Shown one piece after another: positions 29,166-36,113 of a stretch of 64,000 nt of DNA. A model generated the notes under the pieces. It saw only the letters and a list, made by a program, of their open reading frames with translations. It did not search any database and was not told where the DNA came from. Position numbers and translations under genes: made by a program. Where the stretch lies: the NCBI RefSeq assembly GCF_029433445.1, contig NZ_JAQTIC010000002.1, positions 1 through 64,000 of the forward strand, in the 5' to 3' direction. Numbering within the stretch: the first letter of the stretch is position 1; the number at the start of each line of letters is the position of its first letter. Source of the stretch: Lactobacillus sp. ESL0701 (GTDB taxonomy: Bacteria; Bacillota; Bacilli; Lactobacillales; Lactobacillaceae).

Positions 29166-29294
29166 TAGTGGAACAAAACCTGTAATAATTCAGTACTTTA
29201 TTAGAATTATTTGAAAAAGCTAAACACTTATTTTCTAAGTAAAATAACTTTTTCCTTGATTTAAAAAAGTTATGCACAAATAACTTAGTAATTC

Positions 29295-29341
29295 AAAAAA
29301 GTCCATTTTTAAGCTGATATAACAACTTTAATGGACTTTTT
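29295..29341 (+). terminator. Terminator after pepT
   Basis: AAAAAGTCCATT / AATGGACTTTTT with a 22-nt loop, 130 nt past the pepT stop. Between them a small imperfect repeat (AAGTTATgcacAAATAACTT, near 29268-29287) is visible. Nothing coding was found in 29166-29398. Confidence 0.75.
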
Positions 29342-29398
29342 AGTTTGCACAAAAGCCTAAAAATGCTTTTGTGAAACATTGGAAGTAACTTAAAAAGA

Positions 29399-29436
29399 TT
29401 GCACTCACACCTAAAATAGTTTACTATATAGGTGTG
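29399..29436 (+). promoter_or_regulatory. Promoter with an overlapping palindromic operator for the YtrA/ABC operon
   Basis: TTGCAC (29399-29404), exactly 17 nt, then TACTAT (29422-29427). A perfect inverted repeat, CACACCTA (29406-29413) and TAGGTGTG (29429-29436), spans the spacer and the -10. A bound repressor would block polymerase. The first gene encodes a GntR/YtrA repressor, so autoregulation is the natural reading. Confidence 0.75.
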
Positions 29437-29473
29437 CTAGGAAAATAGTACAGTGAAAATGGAAGGTGACCTT

Positions 29474-29827
29474 GTGGAATTTAAAGATAATATTCCTATT
29501 TATCTGCAGATCAAGCAGTATCTTTACCGAGAAATTGCCGTAGGTAAATTGCAAGCCGGAGAAAAAATCCCATCAGTTCGGAACTTGGCATTACAATTAA
29601 CGGTCAATGTCAATACGGTGCAGCGTGCCTTGCAACAGATGAATGATGAAGGAATTTTATATACTAAGCGCGGTGAAGGTAATTTCGTGACCAAAGATAC
29701 TGCTTTACTGGCGCAGACTAAGCAAAATTTAATTAATAATGAATTGGACAAGTTTGTTCAGAGTATGAATGCTTTAGGTGTAACCAATGATCAGCTTAGT
29801 TCAATTCTAGCTAATTATTTGAAGTAA
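29474..29827 (+). CDS. GntR-family transcriptional regulator, YtrA subfamily
   Basis: A 117-residue repressor-type protein. The N-terminal winged helix (IPIYLQIKQYLYREI, GEKIPSVRNLALQLTVNVNTVQRAL, YTKRGEGNFV) is followed by a short helical dimerisation tail of about 45 residues, the YtrA arrangement. Start is GTG 29474 just after GGAAGGTGA; upstream in-frame starts precede the ribosome site. YtrA regulators usually control an ABC transporter encoded with them, often responding to cell-wall-active compounds. The palindrome upstream is its probable site. Confidence 0.9.
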   Translation: MEFKDNIPIYLQIKQYLYREIAVGKLQAGEKIPSVRNLALQLTVNVNTVQRALQQMNDEGILYTKRGEGNFVTKDTALLAQTKQNLINNELDKFVQSMNALGVTNDQLSSILANYLK

Positions 29828-29838
29828 GGAGTTTTGTA

Positions 29839-30546
29839 ATGAAAAATGTACTTGAAATCAAGGATGTAACTTATAAGAAGAATCAAAAATTGATTTTAAA
29901 AGATGTCAATTTAACTTTGCAACCCGGTAAAATCGTTGCTCTTCTTGGAGAAAATGGTGCTGGTAAAACCACGCTGATGCGGATTATCAGTGGCATGGCT
30001 AAAAATTACCGTGGCAGTGTGAAAATTGATGGCTTTGACAAGGACGCCGAGAAAAAAGCACATTTATCATTTACTGATGGTTTAACGGGCTTCAGTGACT
30101 CAACTAAGATTAAGGCGGTCGTTGACTTTTACGAAGTTGTCTACCAAGATTTTGACAAGGACGAATTTGAGCAATTGCGTAAGTTCATGAAGCTTGACCC
30201 TGAGATGCGCTTGAGCCAGTTGTCGCGGGGAATGCGCGAAAAATTAGTAATTGCCCTGACTTTTGCTCGTAAAGCTGACTTATATTTGCTTGATGAGCCA
30301 TTTGGCGGAATTGATGCAATGGCACGTAAAAAGATTATTAATTCAATTATTCTTTGGAAGAATGATGACGCAACAATCTTGATTTCCGACCATTTTGTTA
30401 ATGAAATTGCGTCGCTGCTTGATGAAGTAGTCGTTATTAAGGATCAAACTATTTTTGCTCATAAATCAGCTGATGAAATTCGTAATAATCATGAGAGTAT
30501 CGAGCAGTATTATGAAGGCCTTTACGATGGAGAAGAGGAAGATTAA
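29839..30546 (+). CDS. ABC transporter ATP-binding protein (YtrB-like)
   Basis: A 235-residue nucleotide-binding subunit. Walker A LLGENGAGKTTLM, signature LSRGMREKLVIAL, Walker B LYLLDEPFGGID and the switch histidine in ISDHF are all intact. SFTDGLTGFS is in the Q-loop area. It lies 11 nt after the regulator and overlaps the first permease by 1 nt. It is the only ATPase for four membrane proteins. Direction of transport is not readable, though YtrB-type proteins usually act in export or immunity. Confidence 0.93.
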   Translation: MKNVLEIKDVTYKKNQKLILKDVNLTLQPGKIVALLGENGAGKTTLMRIISGMAKNYRGSVKIDGFDKDAEKKAHLSFTDGLTGFSDSTKIKAVVDFYEVVYQDFDKDEFEQLRKFMKLDPEMRLSQLSRGMREKLVIALTFARKADLYLLDEPFGGIDAMARKKIINSIILWKNDDATILISDHFVNEIASLLDEVVVIKDQTIFAHKSADEIRNNHESIEQYYEGLYDGEEED

Positions 30547-31376
30547 TGGCTGTTTTTGAACGTTTATTTACCGAATTATTCAAGCAAAAGTCTAAGAAAG
30601 CCCACTTAATGATTATGTTGCAGTTTGTATCTGCCTTAGTCACTACTATTTTTAATTATTTCGAAAGCACTGGCGAAATGAAATTCGTTTTGCAAAAAGA
30701 AAATGGCTTTTTACCATTTTTATTCGCGATCTTTTTCCTATTTAGCTTTTTGTTTTTGCCAATTTACCTAATTGTAACCAGCTTGCAGAATGAGCGGATT
30801 AATCATAGTCAGACTTGGCGCTTAGCACCAATGAGTGATGCCAATATTTATTTGGATAACACGTTAAGCTCATTTGTTAACTTTATTTACTTAGCCTTAT
30901 TGCAAACACTTGGCTCAATAGTCTTATTTGGGCTCAGTTACTTATTCAATAAGCGGACTAAGAATGGCTGGGATGGCATGCTTGCGGCAATCAGAAAAGG
31001 CAATCAAAGTCGGGCAACGCTTACTGACCTACTTGGTATTGTCTTGATTGCAATCCTTCTTGGTTTATTAGTTTACTTAGTTATCAGCTTTTTAAACTTT
31101 ACTAGTCAGGCAATTGTCGATTTTTTGCCGGCAGTTTCAAGTAAATTTATCGTTACGATTATTCGTTTAATTTTAATTATTGCGATTATGTGGCTGTTAA
31201 CCAGAGTTTACCTATTTGTTAAGCCGATTGTGGCTTCGCCGTTAAGCTATTTACTCGGTGAAAAAGAGTTAGAACTTTGGCCAGCAGTGGGATTATTCAC
31301 CATCATTGATGTAGTTTTAGCAGCCGTGAACATGTTTTTAATTAGTAAGTTCTTTGAAGCAAAGCAAAATAAGTAG
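30546..31376 (+). CDS. ABC-type membrane protein, tandem paralogue 1 of 4
   Basis: A 276-residue protein with about six hydrophobic segments. Shared marks of the four copies are an N-terminal amphipathic RLFTELFKQKSKKAH, the motif SQTWRLAPMSD after the second helix, SFLNFTSQAIVDFLPAVSSK in the middle, and an FLISKFFEAKQNK ending. It overlaps the ATPase stop by 1 nt, so it is the most tightly coupled of the four. No database family is recognised with certainty; a permease partner of the ATPase is inferred from context. Confidence 0.8.
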   Translation: MAVFERLFTELFKQKSKKAHLMIMLQFVSALVTTIFNYFESTGEMKFVLQKENGFLPFLFAIFFLFSFLFLPIYLIVTSLQNERINHSQTWRLAPMSDANIYLDNTLSSFVNFIYLALLQTLGSIVLFGLSYLFNKRTKNGWDGMLAAIRKGNQSRATLTDLLGIVLIAILLGLLVYLVISFLNFTSQAIVDFLPAVSSKFIVTIIRLILIIAIMWLLTRVYLFVKPIVASPLSYLLGEKELELWPAVGLFTIIDVVLAAVNMFLISKFFEAKQNK

Positions 31377-31388
31377 AGCAGCAGAAAA

Positions 31389-32210
31389 ATGACAGTTTTT
31401 AATCATCTATTTAAAGAATTATTTAAACAAAAGAATCGCAATGCTAATGCAGTAATTATTATTCAGTTGATTTCTGCGTTAGCGATAACAATTATTAGTT
31501 TTGTGGCAGAAGGCAGGTATGAGGCTGAAGATTGGAAAATGGTGCTGCCGATGTTCGCTATTTTATTTGCAGTAACTAGCATTATTGCCTTGCCAATTTA
31601 TCTGGTTGTTACTTGTTATAAAAATGAGCACGTTAATCGCAGTCAAACTTGGCGTTTAGCACCAATCAGTGATGAAATGTTCTACCTGGACAACACGTTA
31701 AGTTCATTTATTTCGGTTATTTATCTGCTGATTGTCCAAATTGTAGTTATTGCGATTTTAACTGGGATTAGTTTTGTACTGTTTAATGAAAATCTTAATG
31801 ATGCCTTTAAAGGCTTGATGAATGGCCTTTCTGGTACTAATTATAATGTAGCTTTCGGCAACATATTGCAGGTTATCTGTTTAACCATTCTGATTAGTCT
31901 GTTTACATATCTAATCGTTAGCTTTCTGAATTTTTCTACTCGTGCAATCGTTGATTATTTACCAGGAATATCAAGCAAAGCCGCAGTTACCATACTTAGA
32001 TTAGTATTGATTATTGTTATCGCTAAGTTATTAGAGAAGATTTTCGAATTATTTAGCAATGTAATCTTATCACCGACAAATTATCTATTTGGTAATATGA
32101 ATATTACTTTAAACGGAATTATTTTTATTTTTTTGGTGATTGATATTGTATTATTGTTGGCCAACATGCTTTTAATTAATAAGTTTTTCGAGGCCGAACC
32201 GAATAAGTAA
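31389..32210 (+). CDS. ABC-type membrane protein, tandem paralogue 2 of 4
   Basis: A 273-residue paralogue of the preceding gene. LFKELFKQKNRNAN opens it, SQTWRLAPISDEMFYLDNTLSS is nearly identical to copy 1, and SFLNFSTRAIVDYLPGISSK and LLINKFFEAEPNK match the shared blocks. It is the closest relative of copy 1 by eye. It lies 12 nt downstream of copy 1. About six membrane helices. Confidence 0.8.
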   Translation: MTVFNHLFKELFKQKNRNANAVIIIQLISALAITIISFVAEGRYEAEDWKMVLPMFAILFAVTSIIALPIYLVVTCYKNEHVNRSQTWRLAPISDEMFYLDNTLSSFISVIYLLIVQIVVIAILTGISFVLFNENLNDAFKGLMNGLSGTNYNVAFGNILQVICLTILISLFTYLIVSFLNFSTRAIVDYLPGISSKAAVTILRLVLIIVIAKLLEKIFELFSNVILSPTNYLFGNMNITLNGIIFIFLVIDIVLLLANMLLINKFFEAEPNK

Positions 32211-32230
32211 CTGAAGCAGGAGGCATTGCA

Positions 32231-33049
32231 ATGATCAGTTTTAGACAGTTATTTGGAGAATTATTTAAAAGTAAGAGCAAAAAGTTGTTGCAAGTCATTG
32301 CCATTCAATTGGTTGCTGCCGTGATTTTAGCGGGAGTAATGACTTTTAAGGCAATTGCAATGCCTGGCAATCCTTATTTAAATATGATTCGCAGCTTTTT
32401 GTTAAATTTAGCAAGAGTTGTTGCCTGGACTGGGTTAATAGCTGTCTTGGGCAGTCTCTTTGCGACTATCTCTGACGTAGAAAAAATCAACCATAGTCAA
32501 ACTTGGCGGCTGGTTCCAACTACTGAAAATACCATTTATTTGAGCAACATTACCAGTTCACTTGTTTCATTTGTGATTTTAGTCCTGCTAGAGTTTATTT
32601 GCGGAATTGGACCGATGTTATTGCACTATTCAATAAGCGGACAATGGTCAATGGTGATGGACTTCTTTAATGATATGGCGAAGATTGGTTGGTTCAAGTG
32701 GTGCCAAATTGTAGTGGTATTATTTTTAATAACTTTGGCTGTTTACCTTACCGTTAGCTTTTTAAATTTCAGCAGTCAGACGATTGTTGACTTTTTGCCA
32801 AATTTTTCAGGAAAATTAGGATTAAAGGCTACTAGGTTCATTATCTTTTTGTTAGTTTACTGGCTGAGTGTTGGTGCTGCTAACATTGTTTTACCAATTT
32901 TAAAATTGCCATTCCAATTAATGTTTCTGGGTGCCGCAAAACTTCAATTATTAGGCGGAATTGCTGCCTTGGTAATCTTTAATTTATTTGTTGGAGCAAT
33001 AGATCTGTTCTTAATCAATAAAACATTTGAAGCCAAGGCTAATAAATAG
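32231..33049 (+). CDS. ABC-type membrane protein, tandem paralogue 3 of 4
   Basis: A 272-residue paralogue with QLFGELFKSKSKK, SQTWRLVPTTENTIYLSNITSS, SFLNFSSQTIVDFLPNFSGK and FLINKTFEAKANK. The first extracytoplasmic loop and the third helix differ from copies 1 and 2, showing longer separation or different selection. AGGAGG precedes the ATG. It follows copy 2 after 20 nt. Confidence 0.8.
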   Translation: MISFRQLFGELFKSKSKKLLQVIAIQLVAAVILAGVMTFKAIAMPGNPYLNMIRSFLLNLARVVAWTGLIAVLGSLFATISDVEKINHSQTWRLVPTTENTIYLSNITSSLVSFVILVLLEFICGIGPMLLHYSISGQWSMVMDFFNDMAKIGWFKWCQIVVVLFLITLAVYLTVSFLNFSSQTIVDFLPNFSGKLGLKATRFIIFLLVYWLSVGAANIVLPILKLPFQLMFLGAAKLQLLGGIAALVIFNLFVGAIDLFLINKTFEAKANK

Positions 33050-33076
33050 TTGCTGCAGTAGCAAGAAGGTATAAAA

Positions 33077-33913
33077 ATGACTGATTGTACCAAGTTATTT
33101 AATGTAATGCTCAAGCAAATGAGAAAAACAATCTACTTACTATTTGGGATGCAGTTATTGGCAGCATTGGTAATTACTGTTTTCAATTGGTTTAGCCATA
33201 ATGGAATGCAAGTTTATTTTTACCATTTAGCAATGACTGACTTTTTACCGCAGTGGGGAATCTTTACAATTGCTTTGAGTTTTTTGTGTCAATTAATTTT
33301 GGTCACAATAATTATCTTTAAAATGCAACAAAATTGTACTAGCCAAACTTGGCGGTTAATTCCTGTTAGTGACACTAATTTTTATTTAGTTAACCTGCTA
33401 AGTGCACTCATTAGCATAATTTATCTAGCAGTTTTGCAATTACTTGGTTTAATTTGTATTTTTGGTCTTTCTTTTATGAACAGCAGCAGCTTTCATAATG
33501 ATTTTTTACAAGAACTGCATCAAGACAGCCAACTGATTAGCTGGAATGGAGCTGCTGCTATTAGACTTATTGAATTAATTGGGCTAGTTCTATTGCTGGT
33601 GATTGTTAGTCTTTTAGTAATTAACTTAATCTGTTTTTGCTGGCAAATTATTAGCGCTGCTTTTAATGGCAAATCCAATGGCGTAATATTAATGCTACTT
33701 TGGTTGTTATTTTTATCTGGCATTTATCGGCCACTGCTGACAACGCTAAATTTTTTGCCCCAAGCATTAAATTACCCACTGAATTTTATTGCTGGTCAAG
33801 ATATGACTGGTGTTCATAGTACAGTTAGCTTTTTACTGCTAATAGGTATCCTGCTTCTAGCAATTAATCTTTACTTAATTAATAAGGTCGTTGAAGCAAA
33901 GGCTAATAACTAA
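33077..33913 (+). CDS. ABC-type membrane protein, tandem paralogue 4 of 4
   Basis: A 278-residue protein, the most divergent copy. It keeps SQTWRLIPVSDTNFYLVNLLSALIS and YLINKVVEAKANN, but the mid-protein IVDFLP block is lost (replaced near ICFCWQIISAAFNGKSN). The N-terminus lacks the ELFKxK pattern (KLFNVMLKQMRKT). It is the last gene before a terminator. It may have changed role or may be drifting. Confidence 0.78.
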   Translation: MTDCTKLFNVMLKQMRKTIYLLFGMQLLAALVITVFNWFSHNGMQVYFYHLAMTDFLPQWGIFTIALSFLCQLILVTIIIFKMQQNCTSQTWRLIPVSDTNFYLVNLLSALISIIYLAVLQLLGLICIFGLSFMNSSSFHNDFLQELHQDSQLISWNGAAAIRLIELIGLVLLLVIVSLLVINLICFCWQIISAAFNGKSNGVILMLLWLLFLSGIYRPLLTTLNFLPQALNYPLNFIAGQDMTGVHSTVSFLLLIGILLLAINLYLINKVVEAKANN

Positions 33914-33917
33914 TACT

Positions 33918-33954
33918 AAAAAAGTGCTCCTAACACAATTAGGAGCACTTTTTG
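33918..33954 (+). terminator. Terminator of the YtrA/ABC operon
   Basis: AAAAAGTGCTCCTAA / TTAGGAGCACTTTTT, a 15-bp stem with a 5-nt loop, 5 nt past the last permease stop. Confidence 0.9.
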
Positions 33955-34012
33955 CATGTGATTTTATTTTCAAAAAATTGCAAAATCATCTTTTATTATA
34001 TATTTGAATATG

Positions 34013-34043
34013 TATAATATGATTGTTAGCTAAAATAGCTAAC
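34013..34043 (+). promoter_or_regulatory. -10 element and 5' hairpin of the tiny-ORF island
   Basis: TATAAT at 34013-34018 is followed at the expected start site by a perfect hairpin, GTTAGCT (34025-34031) AAAAT AGCTAAC (34037-34043). No good -35 is seen. A hairpin at the very 5' end would stabilise the transcript, or it could be an operator over the start site. Confidence 0.5.
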
Positions 34044-34067
34044 ATGTGTACTTAAGGGGGTGAGAAA

Positions 34068-34193
34068 ATGACCCGCATGGAGTACCGTAAGGCAAAACAA
34101 AAAGCCGATCATAAAGCAAGACTTAAGCAAATTGCTTTCATTATCGACCTAATTGCAAACCTTATCAGTATTATGCGTCAACTCTTATTTTAG
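34068..34193 (+). CDS. 41-residue cationic/hydrophobic small protein, toxin-like
   Basis: ATG 34068 to TAG 34191-34193, with a very strong ribosome site AAGGGGGTGAG. The N-terminal half is rich in Lys/Arg (MTRMEYRKAKQKADHKARLK) and the C-terminal half is a hydrophobic helix (QIAFIIDLIANLISIMRQLLF in two parts). No family is recognised. CTTAAGGG of its ribosome site (34051-34058) is perfectly complementary to CCCTTAAG right after the stop (34195-34202), which could mask translation. An opposing promoter lies just downstream. Together this resembles a type I toxin gene, but a small membrane-associated or antimicrobial peptide is also possible. Confidence 0.6.
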   Translation: MTRMEYRKAKQKADHKARLKQIAFIIDLIANLISIMRQLLF

Positions 34194-34194
34194 A

Positions 34195-34246
34195 CCCTTA
34201 AGAAGTTGACAAGGGGACGGGCTAATGCTTGTCCCTTTGTCTTAAG
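34195..34246 (+). other. Stable hairpin downstream of the 41-codon ORF
   Basis: GACAAGGGGAC (34208-34218) pairs with GTCCCTTTGTC (34231-34241) over 11 bp with one G-U. The flanking CTTAAG copies (34197-34202 and 34241-34246) can extend or compete with it. No T run follows, so it is a structural element rather than a classical terminator. The left CTTAAG copy is also the one complementary to the ribosome site of the small ORF. Confidence 0.6.
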
Positions 34247-34272
34247 TATAGCAAAACTCAAGGAGTTTTCAA
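34245..34272 (-). promoter_or_regulatory. Convergent (antisense) promoter facing the 41-codon ORF
   Basis: On the minus strand TTGAAA (34272-34267), 16-nt spacer, TGC-TATACT (extended -10, 34250-34245). Transcription would start near 34238 and run leftward through the hairpin and the 3' part of the 41-codon ORF, giving an RNA complementary to its message. Confidence 0.55.
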
Positions 34273-34338
34273 ATGAAAAAATCTGAAGAAATATTTTTAA
34301 TCGTTTCGCTAATTGTTTCTGCTATATCCATAGTTTGA
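34273..34338 (+). CDS. 21-residue single-helix peptide; reading frame resumes after an in-frame TGA
   Basis: AGGAG (34261-34265) is 7 nt upstream of ATG 34273. The product MKKSEEIFLIVSLIVSAISIV is a short charged head plus one membrane helix, the build of small holin-like toxic peptides. TGA 34336-34338 stops it, but the same frame continues with NVISWIK to TAG 34360-34362. A TGG-to-TGA mutation of a 29-residue peptide would explain this. A further 10-codon ORF with its own AGGAG starts at GTG 34373. Coding is unproven. Confidence 0.35.
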   Translation: MKKSEEIFLIVSLIVSAISIV

Positions 34339-34403
34339 AATGTCATAAGTTGGATTAAATAGGAGCTATAAAGTGCGTACTATCAAAAAACGTTTAACTT
34401 ACT

Positions 34404-34438
34404 AAAAGACCTTCAAGGATTAACTTGAAGGTCTTTTG
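34404..34438. terminator. Bidirectional terminator at the end of the tiny-ORF island
   Basis: AAAAGACCTTCAAG / CTTGAAGGTCTTTT with an 8-nt loop, A's on the left and T's on the right. It serves the plus-strand island and the small minus-strand gene at 34450. Confidence 0.85.
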
Positions 34439-34449
34439 TTAAGTTAGAT

Positions 34450-34641
34450 TTAATGGCTGGCCGCCATATAATCGTAAAGCTGATTAATTTCTTCAGGAGT
34501 GAATTCACCCTCGCCAGTTTTCATTGCATGAATTTTTTCAACTGATAAGTGGCTGGCAAAGGCTAAATCAGTATCCGTGACGTGATGTTGTACTTGATAA
34601 TCAATAATCGCATCGGATAGTTCTTCTAATTGATGACTCAT
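34450..34641 (-). CDS. Small conserved HTH-like protein of unknown function
   Basis: A 63-residue acidic protein. The segment VTDTDLAFASHLSVEKIHAMKTGEGEFTPEEINQL reads like a compact helix-turn-helix of the Xre/lambda-repressor sort (turn near ASHLSVEKI). Short proteins of this kind are widespread in lactobacilli without an assigned role. A clear AAAGGAGG ribosome site precedes the ATG. It lies just downstream of lepB on the same strand and may be co-transcribed with it. DNA binding is only an inference. Confidence 0.65.
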   Translation of the reverse strand: MSHQLEELSDAIIDYQVQHHVTDTDLAFASHLSVEKIHAMKTGEGEFTPEEINQLYDYMAASH

Positions 34642-34704
34642 AAGTTATCCTCCTTTACAATTTCATTTTAACGAAAAAACCGTTAAATTCAAAGAGAAAC
34701 AATA

Positions 34705-35277
34705 TTAAAATCCTTGAATTTTATTGAATGGCCAATAACGAAAGACAACTTTGCTAACTAGGGCACTTCTTTTAACGGGACCAAAAATATGTGAATCTTT
34801 GGAGATATCACGGTGATCACCCATGACCCAGTAGTAACCCTTAGGAACTGTATAAGTGAAATTGTTTGTATAAGTTTGACCAGCTTCATTATCAGCCTTT
34901 TTAAGACTATTATCTAAATACGGTTCCTTAAATAACTTGCCATTGATGTACATTTTGTCATTTTTAGAAACCAATTTATCACCGGGTAGACCGATAATTC
35001 GTTTGATATAAAGGGCGCCAGGAACATCTTGGGCTGCTTTAGGTGCTTTCAAAACAACAACATCGTTGCGCTTAGGTTCAAAGTGCCGTACCGAAATTAA
35101 CCGGTCACTATCTTGAAATGTTGGCTGCATTGATGGACCAGATACACTATCGTTTGACAGGGCATAGGTGAAGACCAGCCAAAAGATACCTAAAATTACA
35201 ACCATCATTACTACAACGTCAAGGATAAATTTTCCTAAACTTTCTTCTTCGTTTTGCTTATTTCCTTTTTTTGCCAT
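34705..35277 (-). CDS. lepB: Signal peptidase I
   Basis: A 190-residue type I signal peptidase, anchored by one N-terminal helix (about 15-37, IILDVVVMMVVILGIFW region) with the active site outside the membrane. The catalytic serine lies in SGPSMQPTF and the lysine in LYIKRIIGLPGD; WVMGDHRDISKDSHIFGPV is box E. Gram-positive length. It removes signal peptides from Sec-exported proteins. Whether it also processes the serine-rich adhesin is unknown. Confidence 0.95.
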   Translation of the reverse strand: MAKKGNKQNEEESLGKFILDVVVMMVVILGIFWLVFTYALSNDSVSGPSMQPTFQDSDRLISVRHFEPKRNDVVVLKAPKAAQDVPGALYIKRIIGLPGDKLVSKNDKMYINGKLFKEPYLDNSLKKADNEAGQTYTNNFTYTVPKGYYWVMGDHRDISKDSHIFGPVKRSALVSKVVFRYWPFNKIQGF

Positions 35278-35360
35278 AAAACTTCTCCTTTGTTTATTAT
35301 CTTTTATTATAACTGAAATCTGTCTGTTTGAATGGTAAAATCAATAGAGGGATTGAAGTT

Positions 35361-36113
35361 ATGACAAATTTTTTAGACAAAATTAACCAATTAGACAGGC
35401 AAATTAAGCATCCATTAGTCAATCGGCAGGTTGCAGAAATTAATCAAATTATCACTAAGTTGAACCAACACCAAGTGTTGGAAACGGCTCCGGCAAAATT
35501 AGGCTTATTGCCTGATGAAGTTGAAGTGATTTTGCAGCAAGTGGGGGATGAACAAGATACAAACCTCAAAGTATTGAACCAATTGCTTAACAGCTTGCGG
35601 CAATTTTTATCAATTAGGTATGGTCTTTGGTCATTGCCCAATCTGACAACAGCAGGCTTAATTAAAGAGCAATTGCACGTGACAACGGCATTAGAAATTA
35701 TGGCAGGTAACGCATATTGGTCAAAGGCTTTGACTAAGGCACATATAAGGACAATTGCAACTGATTCTTTAGAATGGTCTAAGACTTCAGCAACAGGCAG
35801 TCACCCAGCTTTTGATGTAGTAGACTTAGATGCAGTACAGGCAATTAAGCAGTTTGCAGATGTTGATTTGATTATTTGCTCATGGGCACCCAACTTTACT
35901 GAGAGTGATTTACTGGCAGTTGCAGCATGGAAAAAGTATAATCCTAAGAGTCACTTTCTTTTTGTTGGTGAAAAAAATGGTGCAACTAATTCACCCGCTT
36001 TTTGGCAAACAATCAAACGTCATCATTCACCACAACTAAGAAAGATTAACCAATCGTTTCAAAGTTACGACTTTATTAATGAACAAATATTTGAGATAGA
36101 ACATGAAATTTAA
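35361..36113 (+). CDS. Methyltransferase-like protein of unknown specificity
   Basis: A 250-residue soluble protein. After a helical N-terminal part (about 1-95), the segment ALEIMAGNAYWSKALTKAHI followed by TIATDSLEW looks like motif I and the acidic loop of a SAM-dependent Rossmann fold, and VDLIICSWAPNFTESDLLA like motif IV. No methylated substrate can be guessed. The start is ATG 35361, 10 nt after GAGG; ATG-like codons upstream lack a site. It overlaps the next gene by 11 nt. Confidence 0.65.
   Translation: MTNFLDKINQLDRQIKHPLVNRQVAEINQIITKLNQHQVLETAPAKLGLLPDEVEVILQQVGDEQDTNLKVLNQLLNSLRQFLSIRYGLWSLPNLTTAGLIKEQLHVTTALEIMAGNAYWSKALTKAHIRTIATDSLEWSKTSATGSHPAFDVVDLDAVQAIKQFADVDLIICSWAPNFTESDLLAVAAWKKYNPKSHFLFVGEKNGATNSPAFWQTIKRHHSPQLRKINQSFQSYDFINEQIFEIEHEI

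Noticed and set aside
29230-29294. Repeat-like AAGTTAT/ATAACTT sequence as an attachment site or mobile element end
   Set aside because: Short, AT-rich and without flanking target duplication or a recombinase gene; more likely chance or part of the pepT 3' region.
31820-33060. The four permease paralogues as fragments of one disrupted gene
   Set aside because: Each has its own start, ribosome site, full length and the same conserved blocks, so they are separate intact genes.
34336-34338. TGA read as selenocysteine or tryptophan
   Set aside because: No selenocysteine insertion element is visible and lactobacilli use TGA as stop; a nonsense mutation or a true stop is simpler.
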